From Rummeliibacillus stabekisii (lineage in GTDB: Bacteria > Bacillota > Bacilli > Bacillales_A > Planococcaceae), in NCBI RefSeq assembly GCF_007988965.1, contig NZ_BJVD01000008.1, positions 62,001-126,000 of the forward strand: 64,000 bases of DNA. The letters run 5' to 3'. Under the pieces are notes generated by a model. The model ran no database searches and was not told where the DNA came from. It saw only the letters and a program-made list of their open reading frames with translations. Position 1 is the first letter of the stretch. The number at the start of each line of letters is the position of its first letter. Of the stretch, positions 1 through 9,339 are shown one piece after another. A program made the position numbers and the translations under genes.

Positions 1-2
1 TT

Positions 3-1478
3 CGCGGTTTGATTGTCACGCATGGCCATGAAGATCATATTGGTGGCATCCCTTATTTCCTAAAGAAGATAAATGTTCCTATTTATGCATCTCGTTTTAC
101 CCTTGGCCTTATTGAAGTCAAATTAAAAGAGCATAAGCTATTACGTAAAACAAAGCTTCATGAAATAAATTCCAATACAGTGATTGCGTTTGATCGCATA
201 GAAGTGAGCTTCTTTAAGACAAGTCACAGTATTCCAGATTGCCTGGGAATTGTCTTTTCTACTGAAGAAGGAATCATTGTACATACAGGTGACTTTAAGT
301 TTGATTTAACACCTGTGAATGCTCAATATTCAGATGTTCATAAAATGGCCGAAATCGGCAACAAAGGCGTATTGGCTCTTTTATCAGAGAGTACCAATGC
401 TGAACGCCCAGGGTCCGCTCCTTCTGAACAAGAAGTGGGAAAACATATTGATGAAGCTTTCTTCGCCGCAGAGAAGAAAATCATAATCTCTACCTTTGCT
501 TCCAATATCAATCGTGTTCAGCAGATTATCGATGCAGCAGTAAAGACAAACCGCAAAGTGGCTTTGTTAGGACGAAGCATGCTCACTGTCGTTCCAATTG
601 CGATTGAAAGAGGCTATCTGCAGGTACCTCCGCGATTATTAGTAGATGCACGAACTGTTATGAGTCTGCCCCCTGAAGAAGTCGTGGTACTTTGTACGGG
701 CAGTCAAGGGGAGCCGTTAGCTGCGCTTTCCAGAATGTCGACATCAGATAATCGTGATGTACAAATCCATGCTGGAGACACTGTTATTTTTTCAGCCTCT
801 CCTATTCCAGGCAATGAAAAAGATGTATCACGTATTGTCAATAATCTTTTCCAGCTTGGAGCAAAAGTCATCTATGGCTCATCTAGCATTACAGGCATGC
901 ATGTTTCCGGACATGGCTACCAAGAAGATTTGAAATGGATGCTGACACTTATGAAACCGAAATACTTTGTTCCGATTCACGGCGAATATCGAATGCTGTA
1001 TCTTCACCGTGAGTTGGCTGAGTCTGTCGGCGTAGAGGAAGGCAACACCTTTATTATGCAAAACGGGGATGTACTGGATATTGAAAAAGGAGAAGCAAGG
1101 CAAACACGTAAAATTCCTGCTGGTGATACCTATGTCGACAGCATTGACATAGGCGAAGTGGGCGAAATTGTTTTACGCGACCGAAAACAGCTTGCTGAAG
1201 ATGGGATGCTCGTCATTGTACTCACCATAAGTAAAGAAGACGGCAGCATGACTGCCCCTCCCGACACCATCTCCCGTGGCTTTGTCTATGCGAAAGATAA
1301 TGAAGTATTGCTCGGAAATGTCAACCGCCTCGTTGCATCTACAATAGAAGATTTAGAGGATAGAGACGCACAGCAATGGAATATCGTAAAGCGCAAAGTA
1401 AAAAAATCGGTTGGCCAATATTTATTTGAACAAACAAGAAGAAGACCGATGATTTTGCCTATAATTTTTGAGATATAA
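3..1478 (+). CDS. rnj: Ribonuclease J (5' end missing)
   Basis: Metallo-beta-lactamase/beta-CASP ribonuclease that acts as 5'-3' exonuclease and endonuclease in mRNA decay and rRNA maturation. The frame is open to the window edge and already reads RGLIVTHGHEDHIGG, so roughly 60-70 N-terminal residues of a usual ~555 lie outside. The zinc motif HGHEDH is intact, followed by HTGDFKFD, the beta-CASP segment with CTGSQGEPLAALSR, HVSGHG, PIHGEYRM, and the conserved C-terminal tail RRRPMILPII. The active site is of J1 type; the NAERPG stretch resembles J2 of Bacillus subtilis from memory, so J1, J2 or a third paralogue cannot be separated here. The TTG at position 9 is not a start. A terminator follows directly. 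Confidence 0.93.
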   Translation, partial: RGLIVTHGHEDHIGGIPYFLKKINVPIYASRFTLGLIEVKLKEHKLLRKTKLHEINSNTVIAFDRIEVSFFKTSHSIPDCLGIVFSTEEGIIVHTGDFKFDLTPVNAQYSDVHKMAEIGNKGVLALLSESTNAERPGSAPSEQEVGKHIDEAFFAAEKKIIISTFASNINRVQQIIDAAVKTNRKVALLGRSMLTVVPIAIERGYLQVPPRLLVDARTVMSLPPEEVVVLCTGSQGEPLAALSRMSTSDNRDVQIHAGDTVIFSASPIPGNEKDVSRIVNNLFQLGAKVIYGSSSITGMHVSGHGYQEDLKWMLTLMKPKYFVPIHGEYRMLYLHRELAESVGVEEGNTFIMQNGDVLDIEKGEARQTRKIPAGDTYVDSIDIGEVGEIVLRDRKQLAEDGMLVIVLTISKEDGSMTAPPDTISRGFVYAKDNEVLLGNVNRLVASTIEDLEDRDAQQWNIVKRKVKKSVGQYLFEQTRRRPMILPIIFEI

Positions 1479-1490
1479 AAGACCAAAAGA

Positions 1491-1518
1491 AAAAGCCCCT
1501 ATAGTAGGGGCTTTTATC
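1491..1518. terminator. Bidirectional terminator between rnj and the protease gene
   Basis: Perfect 10-bp inverted repeat AAAAGCCCCT / AGGGGCTTTT (1491-1500 and 1506-1515) with a 5-nt loop. The A/T ends of the stem give a U-run on either strand, serving the two convergent genes. Confidence 0.85.
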
Positions 1519-1520
1519 TT

Positions 1521-4250
1521 TTATTTTTTCGCCTTTTTCACAGTAACTGTGACTGTTTTGCTTGTGCGTTTTTTAGAGTCAACCGTATTGAAATATAATT
1601 TCGTGCCGGCTTTTTGTTTTTTCAGCTTGATTTTGAATTGAGCATTCTTTGAAGCTGTTGTTTTGCCAATTACTTTTTTAGCTGAATTTTTCATAACTAC
1701 TTGTAATTTAGGTTTTGCAAAACCTGACACAACAGTTGTTTTAGTTGTGATAGTTTTTACTTCTGGTGCTGCCGGACGATTGTCCTTTGCTACATACAAG
1801 GCTAATGTTGAAGCAGCTTTATATGATGGATTCGTCACTGTCATTGTTAAGTGTTGATTCACTTTTTGTGCAGGAATTTTCACTTTGAATTTTCCATGTA
1901 CAGAAGTGGCTTTACCAATCACTTTAGAGCCTTTTTTCACGATAACTTTAGAACCAGTTTTTGCTCTACCTGTTACTGAAGTTGCTCTTTCTAGAATTGG
2001 ATGTACTTTTACTCGTAAATCTGCAGTACTTACTGCGTTAAATGCATTCAAGCGGCCATAGCCTGATACAAGATCAGTACCGACACGAAGATCGAAATCT
2101 TCCGGATCCATGTCGCCGCCTAACAACATATCAAAGATGCTGCCGTCCTCACCAGTGTTATCTTTCCCTTCAAAGGTTACATTTTTTGAAGTTTGGTGAA
2201 GAATTGTTTTGATATCAGAAACGCTTAATGTAGAATCAACAGAACGTAATAATCCAGCAACAGCTGCTACGTGAGGTGCTGCCATTGAAGTACCGCTCAT
2301 ATATGTCACATTACCGTTTGGCACAAGGCTAGGAATATTCGTACCAGGTGCAACAAGGTCTAATTTCTCACCGAAGTTGGAGTAATCCGATACAATGTCC
2401 CAATCGTTTGTAGCACCTACAGAAATAGCATAGCGAGAACGTCCAGGATAAGAAATGCCCATTTGTCCATCATTTCCTGATGCTGCAATAACTGCTACAC
2501 CTTTTGAAGATGCATATTGCATTGCTGCCTCAAGTGTACGGCTATATGAACCACCAAGGCTTAGGTTTATTACTTTTGCGCCATGGCTTGCAGCATATTT
2601 AATACCTCTAGCGATCGTTTCTGTATCGCCTGCTCCATCAGCTGTTAACACCTTGACAGGCATAATTTTTGCGTGCTGGTCAAGCCCTTGAATTGAATAG
2701 CCATTATTTGCCTCTGCTGCTATAATGCCCGCAACATGCGTACCGTGACCATTATCATCTAATGGACCTGTTGTTTCGTCAACAAAGTTTTTGCCGATAG
2801 ACGGATCAACATGTCCTTTTAAATCAGCAAGAGTATAGTCAACGCCAGTATCTACAACTGCAATGACTGTATCTTTAACTTTTTTAGTGCTTAATAGTGA
2901 TTGAAGTTTATCGTTTTGAACATCCGCGCCTTTTGTTCCTTCATTTTTACCAAGATTCTTTAATGACCATTGATAACTTGATAAAACATCGCTAGATAGC
3001 GCATGGTAGGTTTGGACAGGCTCTACATATTCTACTTCATTTAACTTTTCTACTTGGGAAACAGTTGCTTGAAGTGCTTTCGTTTGAGCTTTTGCACTCA
3101 TGCTTGCTGTTTTTGCATCCATTTCTACTACATACGTATTGTCAAGCAACTCATCTGAGTGGTCAACAGTTGATAATGTAGAGAACGTTTTGTTACCTGA
3201 GATTTTAGATTGTACAGATTTCAATGTCTTGCCATCTTTTAATTTAACAATATATTTACCGGAAGCTGAGTTTCCATTTAATTTAATACCAACATTTTTC
3301 GCGATAGCTACTAAATCTTCACCCGCTAGGCTATCAATCTGTACTTTTTTCGCGATAGCATCCATGCTTTGTTGTAATTTAGCTGGTACTGCAGCATGTG
3401 CAATGTCGAAAAGCTGCTTAATCGCATTTGCTTCTGATTTGCTAATAACACGTGTGCTGTTTCCGCCATTTTGGTTTAGATCAGTGATAAGCGGTTGAAT
3501 TTCAACCAAATGCTTGTACACATCTTGCTTTGTATCTTTGTTAAAAATCATTTTTGCCACAAGGAATGGTGCTGCTTTGTAGTATAAAGATGATAGCTGC
3601 TTGCCTTGTGTTGATTTTGCTAGAGTACCATCACGGAATAGGCGGATATCTTTTAAGATTTGTGTAGCACTTTTTTGTTTTGCGACACTGTATTCAACAG
3701 GACATACAGAGCCTGTTGCTTCTTCTTTAGCCGGTGAAAGCTTAACAGATTTTGCTGTGATACTATAGTTGACTGAGTCAGTGCTACTACCTTCATCCTC
3801 ACTAAGACCTTCCATCGGAAGATCATCTGCAAAGCCACTGTACTCCACCTTCACATAATAAGGTCCTTCCCATGCATAAGGGAATGAAATAGTAGCAGCT
3901 TGATCAGAAACTGTCCCTGTTACGTATTGCTCAAAAGCATCATCCGCGATTGCTTTTGCTTTATTAGGATAAACAGATACATTTACTACTTGATCACTGT
4001 TTATATCAAATTTTATATGTGAGTACTTTGAAACTTCTTCTTTCGTTGGTGTAACTTTGTACCAATATACACCTGGTTGGTCAAATGAACCTTTAACGGT
4101 CGCGCCATTTGTTATAGCTGTCGCATCATCAATTGCTGTTGCAGTAGTCGTTTCTGCTGCAAAGCTTTGTTGCGGCGGAAGCGTCAATCCTAGAATGATA
4201 GCAAATGCTAATAGCCAAACAGCAATTTTGCGAGTGTTTATTTGCTTCAC
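1521..4250 (-). CDS. Secreted subtilisin-like serine protease (S8) with C-terminal Ig-like repeats
   Basis: Exported endopeptidase of 909 residues. A signal peptide (basic start, hydrophobic stretch about 9-28, SFAA near 30) is followed by a beta-rich prepeptidase-type domain (~45-170), a helical linker, an I9-like propeptide (~330-415, GKYIVKLKDG), and the S8 catalytic domain: Asp467 in VVDTGVD, His502 in GHGTHVAG, oxyanion Asn593 in ASGND, Ser655 in SGTSMAAPH. The last ~160 residues hold two Lys-rich Ig-like modules (GRAKTGSKVIVKKGSK, SGFAKPKLQVVMKN) seen in Bacillales surface proteins. No LPXTG motif, so probably released or held by charge. The start is GTG, preceded by AGGAGG at good spacing. 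Monocistronic; convergent with rnj. Substrate unknown. Confidence 0.93.
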   Translation of the reverse strand: MKQINTRKIAVWLLAFAIILGLTLPPQQSFAAETTTATAIDDATAITNGATVKGSFDQPGVYWYKVTPTKEEVSKYSHIKFDINSDQVVNVSVYPNKAKAIADDAFEQYVTGTVSDQAATISFPYAWEGPYYVKVEYSGFADDLPMEGLSEDEGSSTDSVNYSITAKSVKLSPAKEEATGSVCPVEYSVAKQKSATQILKDIRLFRDGTLAKSTQGKQLSSLYYKAAPFLVAKMIFNKDTKQDVYKHLVEIQPLITDLNQNGGNSTRVISKSEANAIKQLFDIAHAAVPAKLQQSMDAIAKKVQIDSLAGEDLVAIAKNVGIKLNGNSASGKYIVKLKDGKTLKSVQSKISGNKTFSTLSTVDHSDELLDNTYVVEMDAKTASMSAKAQTKALQATVSQVEKLNEVEYVEPVQTYHALSSDVLSSYQWSLKNLGKNEGTKGADVQNDKLQSLLSTKKVKDTVIAVVDTGVDYTLADLKGHVDPSIGKNFVDETTGPLDDNGHGTHVAGIIAAEANNGYSIQGLDQHAKIMPVKVLTADGAGDTETIARGIKYAASHGAKVINLSLGGSYSRTLEAAMQYASSKGVAVIAASGNDGQMGISYPGRSRYAISVGATNDWDIVSDYSNFGEKLDLVAPGTNIPSLVPNGNVTYMSGTSMAAPHVAAVAGLLRSVDSTLSVSDIKTILHQTSKNVTFEGKDNTGEDGSIFDMLLGGDMDPEDFDLRVGTDLVSGYGRLNAFNAVSTADLRVKVHPILERATSVTGRAKTGSKVIVKKGSKVIGKATSVHGKFKVKIPAQKVNQHLTMTVTNPSYKAASTLALYVAKDNRPAAPEVKTITTKTTVVSGFAKPKLQVVMKNSAKKVIGKTTASKNAQFKIKLKKQKAGTKLYFNTVDSKKRTSKTVTVTVKKAKK

Positions 4251-4450
4251 TTAAAAACCTCCTATTAAACTTTTTTTGGAAAAACATCCTAATCCATCAT
4301 AGCTCATTTACTCTATTCTTCAACAGGGTTTTTTAACAATTTTCATATTCTCAACTATTGACTTATATCAATCCATGTAAATAGAACTATTAGTTAAATA
4401 CATTTACCTACTCAATAAACTATAATACCTATTTTTTAGTTTATTATTAG

Positions 4451-4484
4451 AAAAAAAATAAACCCATAGAGTTTTCCATGGGTT
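4451..4484 (-). terminator. Terminator after spoVR
   Basis: Read on the minus strand: AACCCAT, 10-nt loop, ATGGGTT (4461-4467 pairing 4478-4484), then TATTTTTTTTC. It closes the spoVR transcript. The rest of 4251-4450, upstream of the protease, is AT-rich with no gene. Confidence 0.75.
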
Positions 4485-4492
4485 AATCAGTA

Positions 4493-5893
4493 TTAAAGAT
4501 ACTTTCTAGAGTTTTTCTTTCCATCATAAGAATAAAGAACAAACTTATCTTCTACTACTGTTCGAAGATGCACGGGCCGACCCCACAGCTGATAAACATA
4601 AGGCAGTACCTGTTCTAAATAGCGAGGATCTAATTCCATTCCTTCATAGCCATGTACTAAAAAGAGCTCTCCATTTCTTAGATAATCACCATTTTCAACG
4701 ACAATGTAAGGGAAGCCACCATTGACGCGCATCTGAACGAGTTGGTCCCTCACTGCTACATAGTCTTTATCTGTAATTCGATAATCAGATCCTTGTTTTC
4801 CAAATAAATAAAGATCTTCCCGTTTCGCTAGATCTTTCGTTAAGTAGTTACGAATAAAGGACATATCCGATTCAACTTCTCGCACTTCGAACATTTTTTG
4901 GCGACCCGAATTGGGCGCTACGCCAAGCCTTTTCATTTCCTCTGTTGGATTGTTGTATCTCTCTTCAATATCTTCAAAAATTTTAATTCCTAAATAATAC
5001 GGATTAATAGAGGTTTTGGATGGTTGGAGAACGCCTGCATTCAGCTTAGCATAATCAATTGTTTCCTCCGTCGATAAATCTAACTCTCGCATAATGCGTT
5101 GATGCCAATAAGATGCCCAGCCCTCATTCATAATCTTTGTTTCTAATTGCGGCCAGAAATAGAGCATCTCCTCTCTCATCATCGTCAAAATATCTCGCTG
5201 CCAGTCCTCCAGCTCGCGGCTGTGTGTTTCAATAAATAAGAGGAGATCCTTTTCTGGTTCCTCGGGGAATTTCTTTTTCTTGAAGCGAGTGGATAGAGGT
5301 TCTTCGTCTTGTTGTTCTAAATTCCAAAGCTCGTCATAAGGCGATTTTCTTTTCTGTGGAACTCCTATGTCCACTTCTTCTGATTTTTCGCCGAGCTGTG
5401 GCCGCATTAATGATGGATCAATATGCTCTTGTATCGCTAAAATAGCATCTAGAAACTCTTCTACCTCATCTTTTCCATACAGCCTTTCATAGTGGGCAAT
5501 ACGCTCTGCAGTAGCAGTCATGCTTTCCACCATATCTCTTCTTGTATTGGAAAAACGAATATTATTTTTAAAGAAGTCACAGTGCGCTAATACGTGTGCG
5601 ATGATTAATTTATTTTGAGTTAACGTATTCGTATCAAGCAAGAAAGCATAGCAAGGATCTGAATTAATCACAAGTTCATAAATTTGACTTAGGCCTAAAT
5701 CATATTGCAGCTTCATCTTATGAAACTGTTTTCCAAAACTCCAATGGGTAAAACGTGTTGGCATTCCATAAGCGCCAATTGTGTAGATTACTTCCGCGGG
5801 GCAAATTTCATAGCGCATTGGATAAAAGTCTAACCCAAAACCACTAGCAATCTCCGTAATTTCTTCGATTGCTATTTGAAGTTCTCTTTCCAT
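4493..5893 (-). CDS. spoVR: SpoVR family protein
   Basis: Full-length SpoVR (466 residues; the B. subtilis protein is of about the same size), needed for normal spore cortex formation; biochemical activity is not established. Recognised from the start [12 protein letters not shown], the conserved [13 protein letters not shown] block, the [16 protein letters not shown] block and the [10 protein letters not shown]-type motif seen here as [13 protein letters not shown]. The ATG has GAGGAGG seven bases upstream. It lies 58 bp downstream of yhbH in the same direction. PrkA, a VWA-like protein and SpoVR also cluster or co-vary in proteobacteria (YeaG, YeaH, YcgB), so the three probably act together in sporulation or stationary-phase stress. 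Confidence 0.95.
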   Translation of the reverse strand: MERELQIAIEEITEIASGFGLDFYPMRYEICPAEVIYTIGAYGMPTRFTHWSFGKQFHKMKLQYDLGLSQIYELVINSDPCYAFLLDTNTLTQNKLIIAHVLAHCDFFKNNIRFSNTRRDMVESMTATAERIAHYERLYGKDEVEEFLDAILAIQEHIDPSLMRPQLGEKSEEVDIGVPQKRKSPYDELWNLEQQDEEPLSTRFKKKKFPEEPEKDLLLFIETHSRELEDWQRDILTMMREEMLYFWPQLETKIMNEGWASYWHQRIMRELDLSTEETIDYAKLNAGVLQPSKTSINPYYLGIKIFEDIEERYNNPTEEMKRLGVAPNSGRQKMFEVREVESDMSFIRNYLTKDLAKREDLYLFGKQGSDYRITDKDYVAVRDQLVQMRVNGGFPYIVVENGDYLRNGELFLVHGYEGMELDPRYLEQVLPYVYQLWGRPVHLRTVVEDKFVLYSYDGKKNSRKYL

Positions 5894-5951
5894 TTTTTAA
5901 TCCTCCTCCGCGCTTATTAACCTAACATTATATCTCTAGCTGTGTTGTATC

Positions 5952-7121
5952 TTATAACTTTTGTTCTTCAACTTCTTTTTGGAAGAAGCATTTCAGCGCT
6001 TCGTATACATCATGTTTACTTTTAAGGACATAGTGGCGAAACTTAGGGTCTACAATCTTTTTATAGTTGTACATCATAGTTGAAAATCGATTATGCTGGT
6101 TGACCTCTCCATATCCAAACATGCTGGACATACTCATTAGTTGCTGTACAAGTTTTAAACAAGCATCATTATCAGTAGACATATTTTCTCCATCTGAAAA
6201 ATGAACAGGATATATATTGTATTTAGAAGGTGGATATTTTTCGTTAATGAGTTCAAGGGCCTTCACATAGGCAGATGAACAAATCGTTCCTCCACTTTCC
6301 CCTTTTGTGAAAAACTCCTCTTCCGTGACTACTTTCGCTTTCGTATGGTGTGCGATAAATTCAATTTCGACGCTTTCATATTTGGTGCGCAGGAAACGCG
6401 TCATCCAAAAGAAGAAGCTTCTCGCACAATATTTTTCAAAGCTTCCCATAGAGCCACTTGTATCCATCATTGCAAGCACCACAGCTTTTGATTCGTGCTT
6501 AATCTCCTCATCCCACGTCTTAAAACGAAGATCATCATTATAAATAGGGGCAATCTCTGCTTTCCCCTTCATCGCATTTCGTTTGATGGCATTCAGTATA
6601 GTCCGTTTTTTATCAATATTGCCCATTAACCCTTTTTTACGTATATCATTAAATTCAATTTTTTCCGATTGGATCTCTGCTTTATCTTTTTCCTGTAAGT
6701 TCGGCAGTTCAAGCTCCTTGAACAATACACTTTGCACTTCTTCTATGCTTACCTCTGCCTCATAGTAATCTTCCCCAGCTTGGTCTCCGGCCTTCTTCCC
6801 TCTGCCTGGCCCATTTTGTTGGCCGCTGCCATCACGGGCAATCACATCCCCAACTTTGCTGTCTCCTTTTCCTTGGCCTACATGCTTCGATTTGTCATAG
6901 TTATAACGAATTTTGTATTCATCTAATGAACGAATGGGAATCTTAATGACATCTTTCCCATTCGACATCACGATGTTTTCTTCACTGACTAAGTCAGGCA
7001 AATTGCTTTTGATAGCTTCTTTTACTTTTTCCATATGGCGTTGCTGGTCTTGATGCCCTTTGCGATGGAGAGACCAATTTTCCTGTGAAATGACAAAATG
7101 CTTATTCGGATTTTCAGCCAT
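5952..7121 (-). CDS. yhbH: YhbH/DUF444 sporulation protein (VWA-like)
   Basis: YeaH/YhbH family protein of 389 residues, partner of the PrkA kinase/protease in neighbouring genes. A basic, Gly-rich N-terminal half ([30 protein letters not shown]) precedes a von Willebrand A-like domain with a MIDAS motif DTSGSMG near residue 222, so metal-dependent protein binding is likely. The start is placed at the ATG at 7121 (MAENPNKHF) because GTGAGG sits at correct spacing; an ATG at 7136 adds five residues but has no good ribosome site. Preceded by the prkA terminator, so it has its own promoter. On the minus strand CATAGTAT (7198-7205) resembles a sigma-E -10 element. Confidence 0.93.
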   Translation of the reverse strand: MAENPNKHFVISQENWSLHRKGHQDQQRHMEKVKEAIKSNLPDLVSEENIVMSNGKDVIKIPIRSLDEYKIRYNYDKSKHVGQGKGDSKVGDVIARDGSGQQNGPGRGKKAGDQAGEDYYEAEVSIEEVQSVLFKELELPNLQEKDKAEIQSEKIEFNDIRKKGLMGNIDKKRTILNAIKRNAMKGKAEIAPIYNDDLRFKTWDEEIKHESKAVVLAMMDTSGSMGSFEKYCARSFFFWMTRFLRTKYESVEIEFIAHHTKAKVVTEEEFFTKGESGGTICSSAYVKALELINEKYPPSKYNIYPVHFSDGENMSTDNDACLKLVQQLMSMSSMFGYGEVNQHNRFSTMMYNYKKIVDPKFRHYVLKSKHDVYEALKCFFQKEVEEQKL

Positions 7122-7239
7122 TATATCCTCACCCATCTCTTAATTTTGAAACTCTGCACTTGGCGTTTGCATTGGGATAATTCTTAATGCTTTACTTATA
7201 CTATGCATAGAGATTGAATTATTTAACTTTTTGATATAA

Positions 7240-7274
7240 AAAAATGGAGTGTCCTTAAAAAATGTGGACACTCC
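7240..7274 (-). terminator. Terminator after prkA
   Basis: Minus-strand stem GGAGTGTCC / GGACACTCC (9 bp, 7246-7254 with 7266-7274) followed by ATTTTTTTATA. It separates prkA from yhbH, so the two are not a simple operon. Confidence 0.85.
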
Positions 7275-7281
7275 TTAACAC

Positions 7282-9177
7282 TTAGCGATTCAATAAACTA
7301 CCAACATATTGAAGCAATTCATTGGCAGATGTAGTTGTATATCCATGTTCATCCACCAAAGTTGCGATTACTTCATTCATTTTTTTCAACTGCGATTCAT
7401 CCGGTGTTTTGGAGGAAGTCGTGATTTTCACGACATCTTTTAAATCGGCGAACAACTTCTTCTGAATAGCCTCTCTTAACCGTTCATGCGAGTTATATTC
7501 AAATCGTTTTCCTTTACGCGCATAAGCAGAGATCCGAATCAAGATTTCTTCGCGGAAGCCTTTTTTCGCATTTTCTGAAATACCAATCTGTTCTTCGATT
7601 GAACGCATTAGCTTTTCGTCTGGGTTTAGTTCTTCCCCTGTCAGCGGGTCACGCAGCTTATTTTTATTGCAAAAGGCTTCTACATTATCTAAATAATTAT
7701 TCATCAGCGTCTTAGCAGATTCTTCATATGAATAGACAAATGCCTTTTGGACTTCATTTTTCGCAATCTCATCATACTCTCTTCTAGCAATGGCAATAAA
7801 ATTCATGTATTTGTCTTTATCTTCCTGACTAATGGAAGCATGCTGATCAAGCCCATCTTTTAAAGCTAAAAGGACATCCAGCGCATTAATTGATGGTGAC
7901 TTCTTGCGAATAATCGCTGAAGAAATTCGATTGATAATATAGCGTGGATCGATACCATGCATGCCCTCGTTCGGATATTCTTTCTTCAAATCTTCCACAT
8001 CTACAGAATTATAGCCTTCAACACTCTCGCCGTCGTACAGTCTCATTTTCTTTACAAGATCGATTCCTTGTTTTTTAGGTACTTCCAACCTGGATAAAAC
8101 AGAGAAAATCGCAGCTGCTTTTAATGCATGCGGTGCTATATGAATATGATTCATATCACTGTCGCGAATCATTTTCTCATAAATCCGTTCTTCCTCTCTC
8201 ACCTTCAGGTTATAAGGAATAGGCATGACAATAATACGTGAATGTAGGGCTTCATTCTTTTTATTGGATATAAACGTACGGTATTCCGTTTCATTTGTGT
8301 GTGCCACAATCAATTCATCCGCACTAATCAATGCGAACCTACCTGCTTTAAAGTTTCCTTCTTGCGTTAAGGAGAGGAGATTCCATAAGAATTTTTCGTC
8401 TAGCTTCAACATTTCCTGGAATTCCATCATTCCGCGATTCGCTTTATTTAACTCACCATCAAAACGATAGGCTCTTGGATCAGATTCTGATCCGTATTCT
8501 GCAATCGTTGAAAAGTCGATGCTTCCGGTTAAATCAGCGATGTCTTGTGATTTCGGATCGGATGGTGTGAATGTGCCGATACCTACGCGTTTATCTTCAG
8601 AGAAGAAGATGCGTTCTACCTGCACATTTTCAATCTCTCCCCTATATTCTTGGTCAAGGCGCATTGTGTTTAGAGGCGAAAGATTTCCTTCTATACGAAT
8701 GCCGTATTCCTCATAAAAGTCGTTACGCAGATGGGGTGGAATGAGATGAAGCGGATCTTCATGCATTGGGCAGCCTTTAATCGCATAAACTGCTCCCTCA
8801 TCTGTACGTGAATACTGTTCTAATCCCCGTTTAAGCATAGTCACAATCGTGGATTTACCACCACTGACTGGCCCCATTAATAACAAGATACGTTTTCTTA
8901 CATCTAATCGTTTGGCTGCAGGGTGGAAGTATTCTTCTACCAGCCTCTCAATGGCTTCTTCAAGTCCAAAAATTTCTTCACCAAAGAAGTGATACATTTT
9001 CTTGCCGTCTCTTTCATTGAGACCAGAGCTTTTAATCATATTATAAACGCGCGAATGAGCAGTTTGAGCCACTTCAGGCCTTTCTTTGACTATCTCTAAA
9101 TAGTCTGCAAAAGTACCTTCCCACTTCAGCCTGTTTTCTTCTTCACGGTAACGTTTAAACTTATTTAAAATATCGAT
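7282..9177 (-). CDS. prkA: PrkA family AAA+ serine kinase/protease, probable AUC start
   Basis: PrkA of sporulating Bacilli, an AAA+ protein linked to sporulation as kinase and Lon-like protease. Walker A GPVSGGKST, then the AIKGCPMHEDPLHLIP, RIEGNLSPLN, DLTGSIDFSTIAEYGSESDPRA and NRGMMEFQEMLK blocks, and the closing LLQYVGSLLNR, give full-length family identity. The family begins M-D-I-L; here that Met is aligned with an ATC codon (9177-9175), placed 6 nt after a strong GGAGGG (9189-9184). From ATC the protein has 631 residues, the length I recall for B. subtilis PrkA. The only ATG in frame (9210) lies 33 nt upstream, lacks a ribosome site, and would add MVKTGLNGGIT. Function certain; start inferred. 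Confidence 0.95.
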   Translation of the reverse strand: MDILNKFKRYREEENRLKWEGTFADYLEIVKERPEVAQTAHSRVYNMIKSSGLNERDGKKMYHFFGEEIFGLEEAIERLVEEYFHPAAKRLDVRKRILLLMGPVSGGKSTIVTMLKRGLEQYSRTDEGAVYAIKGCPMHEDPLHLIPPHLRNDFYEEYGIRIEGNLSPLNTMRLDQEYRGEIENVQVERIFFSEDKRVGIGTFTPSDPKSQDIADLTGSIDFSTIAEYGSESDPRAYRFDGELNKANRGMMEFQEMLKLDEKFLWNLLSLTQEGNFKAGRFALISADELIVAHTNETEYRTFISNKKNEALHSRIIVMPIPYNLKVREEERIYEKMIRDSDMNHIHIAPHALKAAAIFSVLSRLEVPKKQGIDLVKKMRLYDGESVEGYNSVDVEDLKKEYPNEGMHGIDPRYIINRISSAIIRKKSPSINALDVLLALKDGLDQHASISQEDKDKYMNFIAIARREYDEIAKNEVQKAFVYSYEESAKTLMNNYLDNVEAFCNKNKLRDPLTGEELNPDEKLMRSIEEQIGISENAKKGFREEILIRISAYARKGKRFEYNSHERLREAIQKKLFADLKDVVKITTSSKTPDESQLKKMNEVIATLVDEHGYTTTSANELLQYVGSLLNR

Positions 9178-9183
9178 TGTTAT

Positions 9184-9216
9184 CCCTCCATTCAGGCCTG
9201 TTTTAACCATGATATG
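9184..9216 (-). promoter_or_regulatory. prkA ribosome-binding site and possible sigma-E -10 element
   Basis: GGAGGG (minus strand, 9189-9184) stands 6 nt before the ATC codon that matches the family start. CATATCAT (9216-9209) fits CATAnnnT, the sigma-E -10 pattern; if it is the -10, transcription starts inside or after the upstream ATG at 9210, leaving that ATG unusable. The -35 match is weak, so this is tentative. Confidence 0.45.
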
Positions 9217-9339
9217 TTAGGAACTTTCGAATGATAACTAATTAATTTAGGGATTTATGGAACTACTATGATTTTTAGACACTGGCTTATGAAATCAACA
9301 TTTTTGGATATTCTATCGAAGAAGGAAAGGAGGATTTTG

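Noticed and set aside
9268-9339. N-terminal extension of the M23 peptidase from ATG 9268
   Set aside because: No ribosome site, and it would place 24 residues before a good signal peptide; AAAGGAGG supports ATG 9340.
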